Of a DNA stretch of 64,000 bases, positions 16,216-25,252 are shown one piece after another. Origin of the DNA: Streptomyces globisporus (GTDB lineage Bacteria; Actinomycetota; Actinomycetes; Streptomycetales; Streptomycetaceae); NCBI GenBank assembly GCA_014649555.1, contig BMTG01000010.1, forward strand, positions 1 through 64,000. Reading direction: 5' to 3'. Position numbers and translations under genes: made by a program. Every line of letters starts with the position of its first letter. Positions within the stretch are counted from its first letter, which is position 1. The notes under the pieces are model-generated. The model was not told where the DNA came from. It made no database searches and saw nothing but the letters and a program-made list of their open reading frames with translations.

Positions 16216-19200
16216 GTGTCACGGCAATTGCTCAGGGTCGGGTCGGACCAACCGGACAGCTTCCGGACGATCGGTGAAGCCCTGGACAAGGCACGCACGG
16301 GTGCGGTGATCCGGGTGAGCCCCGGCCGCTACCCGGAGAACCTGACGGTGCGGACGCGGGTCACCATCGTCGCGGACGGAGAGCCGGGCAGCGCCGAGAT
16401 CTGCCCGCGCCGGGGCACCGCCGTCATCCTGGTCGCCGACGCCGTCATGCTCACCGACCTCACCCTGCGCGGCGGGAGTGAGGACCTGCCGGTGGTCGAC
16501 GCCCCGCGCGGCCAGGTGGCGATGGACGGTTGCACGATCGTCGGCTCCGGCTGGACGGCCGTGCTGGCCCGGGAGTCGGGCTCGGTCGCCATGCGCGACT
16601 GCCGGGTCAGCAACCCCAAGGGCGCCGGGATCGTGGACTCCGCCCCCACGGGCAGCGTCATAGCCGGCTGCCGCATATCGAACCTCGGAACCTCCGGCGT
16701 GGTCATCGGCGCGGAGGCCCGGACGACGGTCCGGGACTGCCGCATCCTCGACGCGCGGGCCAACGGCGTGCTGACCTCGGACGAGGCGCAGGGTCTGGTG
16801 GAGGACTGCGACATCTCCGGCACGGACAAGCCGTCCATCGCCCTGGAGGGCCGCAGCGGCACCCGGGTCCTGCGCACCACCGTGCACGACACCTCCGTCG
16901 GCGTCTACATCACCAGCTCCGCCCGCCCGTCCCTGGAGCGCGTCTCCGTCAGCGACACCTCCGGGCCCGGGATCATGCTGGCCGTGAGCGCCGACCCGGA
17001 GTTCCTCGACTGCCGGACCTCCCGCACCAAGGGCAGCGGCCTCGTGGTCAGCGAGCGCTCCCGGGGCACCTTCCAGCACTGCGAGTTCGACACCGCGGCC
17101 GCCCCGGCCGTCCGGGTGATCGACTCCAGCTCGCCCACCCTGATCGGCTGCGCGGTGCGCGACTGCGCGGACACGAACGGTGCCGTCCTGTTGGAGGAGG
17201 ACTCGACCGCCGAGTTCGACGAACTGCTCGTCAGCGACGCGGCCGGGGTCGCCGTCCGCATCCGCACCGGGGCCGACCCGCTGCTGCGCCGCGTCCGGAT
17301 CACCTCGCCGGGTGGCAACGGTGTCGAGGTGGCGGAGGACGGGCGCGGCCGGCTGGAGCACTGCGAGATCGACCGCGCGGGAGGATCGGCGGTACGGATC
17401 GCCTCGGGCGGCAACCCCGACATCCGCGACACGGTCATGAGAGCGGCCGAGGACACCACGATCTCCGTCGGCACCGAGGGGCGGGGGACCGTCCGGGACT
17501 GCGCCGTCGAGTTCGCGGCTGCGGGCGGCATCACGGTGGACAACGGCGGTGACCTCTCCGTCCTGCGGGTCCACATCACCGACTCCGGCGCCCACGGCGT
17601 CCTCCTCGCCAACGGCTCCCGCGCCACCCTCACCTCCTCGCAGGTCATCGGCAGCGTCGGCGACGGCATCCGGATCGACAGCGCGGAACCGGTCACCGTC
17701 GCCGACTGCACCGTCCGCGACAACCGCGGTGCGGGCCTGCGGCAGACCCGGATCAACGAACGCCTCACGATCGAGGGCCTCAACAGCGCCGGCAACGCGG
17801 CCCCGGACGCCTGGGGCGACACCCTTCCTCCGGACGTCGCGGGCGGCGGTCCCGACGCCGAGAAGAAGGGGCCCGAGGGCCCGCTGGAGGAGCTGGAGTC
17901 CCTCGTCGGCCTCGCCGAGGTCAAGAGCCAGGTGCGGAACCTGGTCAACCTGAACCAGCTCAACCAGCGCCGTGCCCAGCTCGGCATGCCCGTCGCCCAG
18001 GTCAGCCGCCACCTGGTCTTCTCCGGCCCGCCCGGCACCGGCAAGACGACGGTCGCCAGGCTGTACGGCGGCATCCTGGCCGATCTCGGTGTCCTCAGGT
18101 CGGGGCACCTCGTGGAGGTCTCCCGCGCCGACCTGGTCGCGCAGGTGATCGGCGGCACGGCCATCAAGACCACCGAGGCGTTCAACGAGGCCTTGGGCGG
18201 GGTGCTGTTCATCGACGAGGCGTACACCCTGCTCTCCGACAGCAAGGGCTCCGGCGCCGACTTCGGCCGCGAGGCGGTCGACACGCTGCTGAAGCTGATG
18301 GAGGACCACCGCGACGACGTCGCCGTGATCGCCGCCGGGTACACCGGCGAGATGGAGAGCTTCCTCTCCTCCAACCCGGGTCTGGCGTCCCGGTTCACCC
18401 GGACCATCGACTTCGCCAACTACTCGGTGGACGAGCTGGTGACCATCACCGAGAACATGTGCCTGGGCCACCGCTACGAGCTGGCCGCAGAGACCCGGGA
18501 GGCCCTCGCCCGGCACTACGAGCGCATGCCGCGCGACGCCACGTTCGGCAACGGGCGCGCGGCACGCCGGGTGTTCGAGGAGATGGTGGACCGCCAGGCC
18601 TCCCGGTTCGCCTCGATGAAGAATCCCGCCGAGAGCGACCTGGCCCTCCTCCTGCCCGAGGACGTCGCACCCGACACGGGCGCACCGGCGGACGACGGCC
18701 CGGGCTCCGACGAACTCCTCGCCCAGCTGCACTCCATGATCGGCCTCACGGCGGTGAAGAACGAGGTGACCGCGCTGGTCAACCTCCTCACCGCGACGAA
18801 GCAGCGCAAGGCCGCCGGACTCCCCACCCCGAAGATCAGCAACCACCTCATCTTCTCCGGGCCGCCCGGTACGGGCAAGACCACCATCGCGCGGCTGTAC
18901 GCGGACCTGCTGCGCTCCCTCGGAGTGCTGCCCAAGGGCCAGTTGGTCGAGGTGGCGCGCGCCGACCTGGTCGGCCGCTACGTGGGTCACACCGCGCAGT
19001 TGACCAAGGACGCCTTCGAACGCGCCATGGGCGGTGTGCTGTTCGTCGACGAGGCGTACACGCTCACGCCGGAGGGCGCGACCTCCGACTTCGGCCGGGA
19101 GGCGGTCGACACGCTGCTGAAGCTGATGGAGGACCACCGCGACGAGGTCGTGGTCATCGCCGCCGGGTACACCCGCGAGATGCGCCGCTTCCTGGACTCC

Positions 19201-19524
19201 AACCCGGGCCTGGCCTCGCGGTTCTCGCGCACCGTGGAGTTCGAGAGCTACTCCACGGACGACCTGTTGCAGATCCTCTCCCAGCAGGCCACCGGCTACG
19301 GCTACGACTGCTCCCCGGAGACGACCGCCGCGCTGTACGCCTACGTGGACTCCCTGCCGCGCGACCACGCCTTCGGCAACGCGCGGACGGCCCGCCAGAT
19401 CCTGGAGGCGATGATGACGCGCCAGGCGGGCCGCCTCGGCGCGATGTCCGCCCCGAGTCTGGACGACCTGCGCCTGCTGCTCCCGGACGATCTGCCCCCG
19501 GAGGTGGCGGCGGTGCAGCGATGA
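16216..19524 (+). CDS. EccA-like protein: parallel beta-helix plus two AAA+ domains
   Basis: 1102 aa from a GTG with GGAGGAGG about 8 bp upstream. Residues 1 to about 530 are a right-handed parallel beta-helix with repeated patterns such as [18 protein letters not shown] and frequent Asp-Cys rungs. Two CbxX/CfqX-type AAA+ domains of the EccA C-terminal kind follow. Their P-loops are GPPGTGKTT near 605 and 882, Walker B is LFIDEAY or LFVDEAY near 661 and 935, and AGYTGEM/AGYTREM segments come after. Mycobacterial EccA has a TPR N-terminus and one AAA domain, so this form differs at both points. It probably works in the cytosol on ESX substrates or chaperones. It is divergent from mycP. Confidence 0.85.
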   Translation: MSRQLLRVGSDQPDSFRTIGEALDKARTGAVIRVSPGRYPENLTVRTRVTIVADGEPGSAEICPRRGTAVILVADAVMLTDLTLRGGSEDLPVVDAPRGQVAMDGCTIVGSGWTAVLARESGSVAMRDCRVSNPKGAGIVDSAPTGSVIAGCRISNLGTSGVVIGAEARTTVRDCRILDARANGVLTSDEAQGLVEDCDISGTDKPSIALEGRSGTRVLRTTVHDTSVGVYITSSARPSLERVSVSDTSGPGIMLAVSADPEFLDCRTSRTKGSGLVVSERSRGTFQHCEFDTAAAPAVRVIDSSSPTLIGCAVRDCADTNGAVLLEEDSTAEFDELLVSDAAGVAVRIRTGADPLLRRVRITSPGGNGVEVAEDGRGRLEHCEIDRAGGSAVRIASGGNPDIRDTVMRAAEDTTISVGTEGRGTVRDCAVEFAAAGGITVDNGGDLSVLRVHITDSGAHGVLLANGSRATLTSSQVIGSVGDGIRIDSAEPVTVADCTVRDNRGAGLRQTRINERLTIEGLNSAGNAAPDAWGDTLPPDVAGGGPDAEKKGPEGPLEELESLVGLAEVKSQVRNLVNLNQLNQRRAQLGMPVAQVSRHLVFSGPPGTGKTTVARLYGGILADLGVLRSGHLVEVSRADLVAQVIGGTAIKTTEAFNEALGGVLFIDEAYTLLSDSKGSGADFGREAVDTLLKLMEDHRDDVAVIAAGYTGEMESFLSSNPGLASRFTRTIDFANYSVDELVTITENMCLGHRYELAAETREALARHYERMPRDATFGNGRAARRVFEEMVDRQASRFASMKNPAESDLALLLPEDVAPDTGAPADDGPGSDELLAQLHSMIGLTAVKNEVTALVNLLTATKQRKAAGLPTPKISNHLIFSGPPGTGKTTIARLYADLLRSLGVLPKGQLVEVARADLVGRYVGHTAQLTKDAFERAMGGVLFVDEAYTLTPEGATSDFGREAVDTLLKLMEDHRDEVVVIAAGYTREMRRFLDSNPGLASRFSRTVEFESYSTDDLLQILSQQATGYGYDCSPETTAALYAYVDSLPRDHAFGNARTARQILEAMMTRQAGRLGAMSAPSLDDLRLLLPDDLPPEVAAVQR

Positions 19525-19602
19525 TTCTCTCCCGGCCGTACGCCGAGAGGGAGGGCGTCGCCCCCGCGTTCACCGTGGGGTGCGCTGCTAGATTCGTCGG
19601 CC

Positions 19603-20019
19603 ATGCGATCACAAGATTACGACCTCGAATTCCGGGAGCGGGCCGCCCGCATACGTGACTGGGGCACCATCCTGTTGGTGGTGGCGGGTCTGCTCTGGGG
19701 CTGGTGCGCCGTTCTGCTGATGACCGAGTACACGATCGAGACGCGCACCGGGTTCGAGAAGGAGTGCGCGGCGCGGCTGTTCACGGACCGCGGCACCGCC
19801 AACGAGGGCGTGTACGCCGGGGATTACTGCGCGGACGAGCGCGACTGGCCCGAGGCGCTGGTCGTGCTCGGGCTCTCCATCCCCGTGGCGCTCGTGGGAA
19901 CCGCACTGTTCACGACCGGCAGTGTGACCCGGCGGATGAGCTCGCACGCCCAGGCGATGCGTGAGCTGGACCGGCTGGCGGAGAGGCCCGCGAAGGAGTC
20001 CGAGCAGTCCCAGGGGTGA
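19603..20019 (+). CDS. Small membrane protein, unknown function
   Basis: 138 aa with two transmembrane helices, near residues 21-41 (TILLVVAGLLWGWCAVLL) and 84-106 (ALVVLGLSIPVALVGTALF). The loop between them holds two Cys residues (EKECAARL and GDYCADE) that could form a disulfide outside the cell. The C-terminal tail is charged, cytoplasmic and helical. It lies about 80 bp after the EccA-like gene on the same strand and could be an accessory to it, but no family is recognised. Confidence 0.6.
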   Translation: MRSQDYDLEFRERAARIRDWGTILLVVAGLLWGWCAVLLMTEYTIETRTGFEKECAARLFTDRGTANEGVYAGDYCADERDWPEALVVLGLSIPVALVGTALFTTGSVTRRMSSHAQAMRELDRLAERPAKESEQSQG

Positions 20020-20131
20020 TCGGCGGGCTCCGGCACCCCTCCGGGAATTCGGTCGCGTCCCACGGGGTGAGCCGTTAGCTTCCCACCGGACGCCGGGGTT
20101 CGCCCGGGGCTCGACGACGAGGGGGCTGCGG

Positions 20132-20839
20132 ATGAGCGGCGAGGGTCCACGGACCGACCGACTGGGCATTCTGCTGGAGCAGTTCGACCAGGCGCGGGAG
20201 ATGGCCGAGGTCCGGCTGCACGGGCTCGGCGACGAGGAGTACCTCTGGGAGCCCGCGCCCGGCAGCTGGTCGATCCGGCGCCGGGAGGAGGCGACGACGC
20301 CCCGGGCGTACGGTCCTGGCGCCTGGGTCATCGACAAGGGGGCGCCGGAGATCCCGGCGAACGAGTACGCGGAGGTCGCCCGGCAGGCGGCGGACGGGAT
20401 GTCCGTCGCGAAGATCGCCGAGGACTGGAGCGTGAGCGTCGAACGGGTCGAGGAGGTCCTCGCGTTCACCGGTGAGCCGGAGCCCGACGTCGTACCGATC
20501 ACCACCATCGCGTGGCGGCTCGGGCATCTGCACTCCGACTTCGAGGGCCGCTGGGAGTGGACCTTCGGCGAGCGGCGGCAGGACCCGCATCTGCTGGTCG
20601 ACTTCACCCCGTCCGCCTCGCTCGCGCTGGAACGGTTCTGGGCGACGCTCGACCGCCACCGCGCGAGCATCGGCGCGCTCACCGAGGAGCAGCTCGACAC
20701 GGTCGGCCTCTCGCAGTATCCGCACGGCTCCGACCCGGACGACGCGTACATCGGCACGCTGGCCAACGGCAATCTGGAGCTCATCCACCACATGGCCGAG
20801 ATCGCGCTGCTGCGTGATCTGTGGCGGGCCCGCCGGTAG
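20132..20839 (+). CDS. DinB-superfamily protein (235 aa)
   Basis: The N-terminus (LLEQFDQAREMAEVRLHGL, then LWEPAPGSWSIR) and the C-terminal helix (NLELIHHMAEIALLRDLW) are the DinB four-helix bundle signatures. His residues in LGHLHSD and LIHHMAE can bind the divalent metal. An inserted helical segment near residues 80-115 (AEVARQAADGMSVAKIAED) resembles a helix-turn-helix-like insertion, which is unusual. Actinomycete relatives include mycothiol-dependent transferases, but substrate and thiol partner cannot be told here. It ends 9 bp from the convergent pirin gene. Confidence 0.75.
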   Translation: MSGEGPRTDRLGILLEQFDQAREMAEVRLHGLGDEEYLWEPAPGSWSIRRREEATTPRAYGPGAWVIDKGAPEIPANEYAEVARQAADGMSVAKIAEDWSVSVERVEEVLAFTGEPEPDVVPITTIAWRLGHLHSDFEGRWEWTFGERRQDPHLLVDFTPSASLALERFWATLDRHRASIGALTEEQLDTVGLSQYPHGSDPDDAYIGTLANGNLELIHHMAEIALLRDLWRARR

Positions 20840-20848
20840 CGGCAGTCC

Positions 20849-21508
20849 TCAGCCCGCCAGCTCCCACACCAGCAGCTCCGCCGGGCCCGCCACCGCGACC
20901 GCCGCCAGGCCCCGGGCGTCGGTGATCCGGGCGGCGTCTCCGGGGCCGAGTTCCTCGCCGCCGAGGCCGACGCGGCCCCGCACCACGTGCACGTACAGGC
21001 GCACCGCGTCCGGGACCGCCGTGCGTTCGTCCTCGGTCAGGCGGCGGACGTGGAGCATCGCGCCCGCGCCGGGCAGGGCGTACGGGGTGGAGTCGGCGAT
21101 ACCGGGCACCACCGTGTACGAGGGTTCGCCGCCCGGCTCCAGAGGGGCCAGCCACATCTGGAGGAAGGCCAACGGGTCGGTGCCGTCGTTGCGTTCGACG
21201 TGGCGGACCCCGGAGGCGGCGCTCAGGTGGGCCACGTCCCCGGCCCGGACGACGGTGGAGTGGCCGGCCGAATCGCGGTGGGTCAGCTCGCCCTCGACGA
21301 CCCAGGTGACGATCTCCGTATGGCTGTGCGGGTGCTCCTCGAATCCGGCGCCGGGGGCGAGGCGTTCCTCGTTGCAGGCCAGGATCGGGCCGAAGCGGAG
21401 GTTGTCCGGGTCGTAGAAGGGGCCGAAGGAGAGGGCGTGCCGGGTGTCGATCCCGGCGGCCTCGTCGCCGCCCCGGTAGCGGTCGTCGGACCGGTGCACG
21501 GATATCAC
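20849..21508 (-). CDS. Pirin-family cupin protein
   Basis: 219 aa from a GTG reading VISVHRSDDRYRG. Upstream in-frame sequence exists but looks non-coding. The N-terminal cupin holds the pirin metal motif: HPHSHTEIVTWVVEGELTH gives the His cluster and Glu, and GVRHVERN a further His. The C-terminal half is a second, degenerate cupin. Pirins of this short bicupin type are often quercetinase-like or redox-sensing enzymes, and the substrate is unknown. It diverges from fasR. Confidence 0.82.
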   Translation of the reverse strand: MISVHRSDDRYRGGDEAAGIDTRHALSFGPFYDPDNLRFGPILACNEERLAPGAGFEEHPHSHTEIVTWVVEGELTHRDSAGHSTVVRAGDVAHLSAASGVRHVERNDGTDPLAFLQMWLAPLEPGGEPSYTVVPGIADSTPYALPGAGAMLHVRRLTEDERTAVPDAVRLYVHVVRGRVGLGGEELGPGDAARITDARGLAAVAVAGPAELLVWELAG

Positions 21509-21616
21509 CCGGCCACGGTAACCGGGGCCTCCGCGAGGTGTGCCGCTACCCGCCGGTACGGGGCAGCGTCGCCCCTCCCCACCGATCCACCGGCCCGATA
21601 AGGCAGTCTTGTCCTC

Positions 21617-22816
21617 GTGCCCCGACCCGATCCTGAGCAGACCGCCGCCCACGACGCCCACCTGCATGCCGCGACCCTGAAACGGCTGGAGCAGTCCTCC
21701 GGCCGGCTGGCCGCGAACGCGATTGCCCGCATGGACGAATCACTGCCGTGGTACCGGGCGATGCCGCCGGAGAACCGGTCCTGGATCGGCCTGGTCGCCC
21801 AGGCCGGTATCGCCGCGTTCACCGAGTGGTTCCGGCATCCCGAGACCCCGCAGGCGATCTCGACCGACGTGTTCGGAACCGCCCCGCGCGAACTGACCCG
21901 GGCCATCACCCTGCGGCAGACCGTGGAGATGGTGCGCACCACGATCGAGGTCATGGAGGCCGCGATCGAGGAGGTGGCCGCCCCGGGCGACGAGTCGCTG
22001 CTGCGGGAGGCGCTGCTCGTCTACGCGCGCGAGATCGCCTTCGCCACCGCCCAGGTCTACGCCCAGGCCGCCGAGGCCCGGGGCGCCTGGGACGCCCGTC
22101 TTGAGTCCCTGGTGGTGAACGCGGTGCTCTCCGGCGAAGCCGACGAGGGTGCCGTGTCCCGGGCCGCCGCACTCGGCTGGAACTCCCCCGAGCATGTCTG
22201 CGTCCTCCTCGGCACCGCGCCCGACGGGGACAGCGAGCTCACCGTGGAGGCGATCCGGCGCGCCGCCCGGCACGCCAAGCTCCAGGTCCTCACCGGGGTG
22301 CTCGGCAACCGGCTCGTCGTCATCGCGGGCGGCAGCGACAATCCGCTCCAGGTCGCGAAGGGCCTGATCGGGCCGTACGCGGCCGGGCCGGTCGTCGCGG
22401 GGCCCGTCGTGCCCGACCTGCTGGCCGCGACCCGGTCCGCGCAGGCGGCGGCGGCCGGGCTGAAGGCGTGCTCGGCGTGGCAGGACGCGCCGCGCCCGGT
22501 GCTGGCGGACGATCTCCTCCCGGAACGCGCGATGGCCGGAGACCCGGCCGCACGGGACCAGTTGGTGGAGGAGATCTACAGACCGCTGGAGGAGGCCGGT
22601 TCGGCTCTCCTGGAAACGCTGAGTGTCTACCTGGAGCAGGCGAGCAGCCTCGAAGGCGCCGCCCGGATGCTTTTTGTGCACCCCAACACCGTGCGCTACC
22701 GGCTGCGACGTGTGACCGACGTCACCGGATGGTCACCCTCCGATGTGCGCTCCGCGTTCACGCTGCGGATCGCCCTGATCCTGGGGCGCTTGGCCGCAGC
22801 GGATCCTCAGTCCTAG
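21617..22816 (+). CDS. fasR: FasR-like regulator of fatty acid biosynthesis (PucR family)
   Basis: 399 aa from a GTG. The N-terminal and middle parts are helical with a GGDEF-like CdaR region, and the C-terminal PucR helix-turn-helix is clear (SSLEGAARMLFVHPNTVRYR). The position, directly in front of fabD-fabH-acpP-fabF, is that of FasR (SCO2386 in S. coelicolor, as I recall), which binds the fab promoter and activates it. Distinctive stretches such as SLPWYRAMPPENRSWIGLV match my memory of that protein. The gene ends about 90 bp before fabD, and an inverted repeat lies in the gap. Confidence 0.88.
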   Translation: MPRPDPEQTAAHDAHLHAATLKRLEQSSGRLAANAIARMDESLPWYRAMPPENRSWIGLVAQAGIAAFTEWFRHPETPQAISTDVFGTAPRELTRAITLRQTVEMVRTTIEVMEAAIEEVAAPGDESLLREALLVYAREIAFATAQVYAQAAEARGAWDARLESLVVNAVLSGEADEGAVSRAAALGWNSPEHVCVLLGTAPDGDSELTVEAIRRAARHAKLQVLTGVLGNRLVVIAGGSDNPLQVAKGLIGPYAAGPVVAGPVVPDLLAATRSAQAAAAGLKACSAWQDAPRPVLADDLLPERAMAGDPAARDQLVEEIYRPLEEAGSALLETLSVYLEQASSLEGAARMLFVHPNTVRYRLRRVTDVTGWSPSDVRSAFTLRIALILGRLAAADPQS

Positions 22817-22837
22817 ACTTTTGTTGGACTTCAACAA
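22790..22837 (+). promoter_or_regulatory. fabD operon promoter with overlapping inverted repeat
   Basis: TTGGCC (22790-22795), 18 bp and TAGACT (22814-22819) form a vegetative promoter inside the end of fasR. Directly after the -10 lies a perfect inverted repeat, TTGTTG-GACTT-CAACAA (22821-22837), overlapping the expected transcription start. It is a good candidate operator for FasR or another lipid-responsive regulator. Confidence 0.5.
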
Positions 22838-22905
22838 TTCCCCCGACGGTTCTTCGTCCCTGTCCCCACGGGCGTGCGGAGCCGTCCACAAGAGAGAGTG
22901 TGAGG

Positions 22906-23823
22906 GTGCTCGTACTCGTCGCTCCCGGCCAAGGCGCTCAGACGCCCGGCTTCCTGACTCCCTGGCTCGACCTCCCCGGTGCCGCCGACCGCATCGCGGC
23001 CTGGTCCGACGCCATCGGGCTCGACCTTGCCCACTTCGGCACGAAGGCCGACGCGGACGAGATCCGCGACACCGCCGTGGCCCAGCCGCTCCTGGTGGCC
23101 GCCGGACTGCTCTCGGCGGCCGCCCTGGACGCCGCGTCCCCCGACGTCGTCGCGGGCCACAGCGTCGGTGAGATCACCGCCGCCACGCTCGCCGGTGTCA
23201 TCGAGGACGAGGCCGCCCTGCGCTTCGTCCGGACCCGCGGGCTCGGCATGGCCGAGGCCGCCGCGGTCACCGAGACCGGGATGGCGGCCCTCCTCGGCGG
23301 CGACCCCGCCGTCACGGTCCCGCACCTGGAGAAGCTCGGGCTGACCCCGGCCAACGTCAACGGCGCCGGCCAGATCGTCGCCGCCGGCACTGCCGCCCAG
23401 CTCGCCGCCCTGGAGGGCGACAAGCCCGAGGGCGTGCGCCGGGTCGTACCCCTGAAGGTGGCCGGCGCGTTCCACACGCACCACATGGCCCCGGCCGTGG
23501 AGAAGCTGCGCGCGGCGGTCGGCGACCTCACCGTCTCCGACCCGACCGTGCGCTACGTTTCGAACGCCGACGGCCACACCGTGGCCACCGGCACCGAGGT
23601 CATCGCCCGGCTGGTCGGGCAGGTCGCCAATCCGGTCCGCTGGGACCTGTGCATGGAGACCTTCCAGTCCCTGGGCGTCACCGCACTCGTCGAGCTGAGC
23701 CCCGGCGGCACCCTGACCGGCATCGCCAAGCGTGCGCTGCCCGGCGTGCGGACGCTCGCGCTCAAGACCCCCGACGACCTCGACGCGGCCCGCGCGCTCA
23801 TCTCCGAGCACGCAGGCGTCTAA
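22906..23823 (+). CDS. fabD: Malonyl-CoA:ACP transacylase FabD
   Basis: 305 aa from the GTG before CTCGTACTC. A GTG two codons earlier is an alternative. It transfers malonyl from CoA to AcpP for both fatty-acid and aromatic polyketide synthesis. The nucleophile S86 is in GHSVGE, the oxyanion Gln in APGQGAQ, and the catalytic His in the AGAFHTHH region. First gene of the fabD-fabH-acpP-fabF operon; only 9 bp separate it from fabH. Confidence 0.95.
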   Translation: MLVLVAPGQGAQTPGFLTPWLDLPGAADRIAAWSDAIGLDLAHFGTKADADEIRDTAVAQPLLVAAGLLSAAALDAASPDVVAGHSVGEITAATLAGVIEDEAALRFVRTRGLGMAEAAAVTETGMAALLGGDPAVTVPHLEKLGLTPANVNGAGQIVAAGTAAQLAALEGDKPEGVRRVVPLKVAGAFHTHHMAPAVEKLRAAVGDLTVSDPTVRYVSNADGHTVATGTEVIARLVGQVANPVRWDLCMETFQSLGVTALVELSPGGTLTGIAKRALPGVRTLALKTPDDLDAARALISEHAGV

Positions 23824-23832
23824 GGAGCGAGC

Positions 23833-24864
23833 ATGTCGAAGATCAAGCCCAGCAAGGGCGCCCCGTACGCACGGATCCTCGGGGTCGGCGGCTACCGCCC
23901 GACCCGGGTCGTGCCGAACGAGGTGATCCTCGAGACGATCGACTCGTCCGACGAGTGGATCCGCTCCCGCTCCGGCATCGTCACCCGCCACTGGGCCTCC
24001 GAGGAGGAGACCGTGGCCATGATGTCGATCGAGGCGTCCGGCAAGGCCATCGCCGACGCGGGCATCGACCCCGAGCAGATCGGCGCGGTCGTCGTCTCGA
24101 CCGTCTCGCACTTCAAGCAGACCCCGGCCGTCGCCACCGAGATCGCCCACAAGATCGGCTCGGGCAAGCCCGCCGCCTTCGACATCTCGGCCGGCTGCGC
24201 GGGCTTCGGCTACGGCCTCACCCTCGCCAAGGGCATGGTCGTCGAGGGCTCGGCGGAGTACGTCCTCGTGATCGGCGTGGAGCGGCTCAGCGACCTCACC
24301 GACCTGGAGGACCGCGCCACGGCCTTCCTGTTCGGCGACGGCGCGGGCGCGGTCGTCGTCGGCCCCTCCCAGGAGCCGGCCATCGGCCCGACCGTGTGGG
24401 GCTCCGAGGGCGACAAGTCCGAGACCATCAAGCAGACGGTCGGCTGGAACGAGTTCCGCCTCGGCGACGTCTCGCAGCTGCCGCTCGACTCGAAGGGCGA
24501 GGTCAAGTTCCCCGCCATCACGCAGGAGGGCCAGGCGGTCTTCCGCTGGGCCGTCTTCGAGATGGCGAAGGTCGCCCAGCAGGCGCTGGACGCGGCCGGG
24601 ATCGCCCCGGAGGACCTGGACGTCTTCATCCCGCACCAGGCCAACATGCGGATCATCGACTCGATGGTGAAGACCCTGAAGCTGCCGGAGCACGTCACGG
24701 TCGCCCGTGACGTCGAGTCCACCGGCAACACGTCCGCCGCCTCGATTCCGCTCGCCATGGAGCGGCTCCTGGCGACCGGTCAGGCGAAGAGCGGCGACAC
24801 CGCGCTCGTCATCGGCTTCGGGGCGGGTCTCGTCTACGCCGCGACGGTCGTTACCCTCCCCTAG
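23833..24864 (+). CDS. fabH: Beta-ketoacyl-ACP synthase III FabH
   Basis: 343 aa. It condenses an acyl-CoA starter (including branched starters in Streptomyces) with malonyl-ACP and so starts fatty acid chains. The thiolase-fold triad is visible: C122 in DISAGCAGF, His in VFIPHQANMR, and Asn in STGNTSAASIP. The ATG is preceded by AAGGAG. Second gene of the fab operon. Confidence 0.96.
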   Translation: MSKIKPSKGAPYARILGVGGYRPTRVVPNEVILETIDSSDEWIRSRSGIVTRHWASEEETVAMMSIEASGKAIADAGIDPEQIGAVVVSTVSHFKQTPAVATEIAHKIGSGKPAAFDISAGCAGFGYGLTLAKGMVVEGSAEYVLVIGVERLSDLTDLEDRATAFLFGDGAGAVVVGPSQEPAIGPTVWGSEGDKSETIKQTVGWNEFRLGDVSQLPLDSKGEVKFPAITQEGQAVFRWAVFEMAKVAQQALDAAGIAPEDLDVFIPHQANMRIIDSMVKTLKLPEHVTVARDVESTGNTSAASIPLAMERLLATGQAKSGDTALVIGFGAGLVYAATVVTLP

Positions 24865-24927
24865 GCACACCGGACCTTTTGGCTCCGGATGCACAAACAC
24901 CGAAGAAACCACCGAAGGAGCGCCAAG

Positions 24928-25176
24928 ATGGCCGCCACGCAGGAAGAGATCGTCAAGGGTCTCGCCGAGATCGTCAACGAGATCGCCGGGATCCCGGAGG
25001 AGGACGTCCAGCTGGACAAGTCCTTCACCGACGACCTCGACGTCGACTCGCTGTCCATGGTCGAGGTCGTCGTCGCCGCCGAGGAGCGCTTCGACGTGAA
25101 GATCCCCGACGAGGACGTCAAGAACCTCAAGACGGTCGGCGACGCCGCCGACTACATCCTGAAGCACCAGGGCTGA
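24928..25176 (+). CDS. acpP: Acyl carrier protein AcpP
   Basis: 82 aa from the ATG reading MAATQEEIVKG, with AAGGAG 7 bp upstream. A longer in-frame start (MHKHRRN) is unlikely. The phosphopantetheine site is S41 in DLDVDSLSMVE, between acidic helices typical of ACPs. It carries growing acyl chains for FabH and FabF. It lies 63 bp after fabH. Confidence 0.96.
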   Translation: MAATQEEIVKGLAEIVNEIAGIPEEDVQLDKSFTDDLDVDSLSMVEVVVAAEERFDVKIPDEDVKNLKTVGDAADYILKHQG

Positions 25177-25252
25177 TCCCAGCCCGGCTGTGTCGCCACC
25201 CGGCGGTGGCGCCGCTGATTCACGACCCTCTACACGTGGAGAAGATTTTCCA

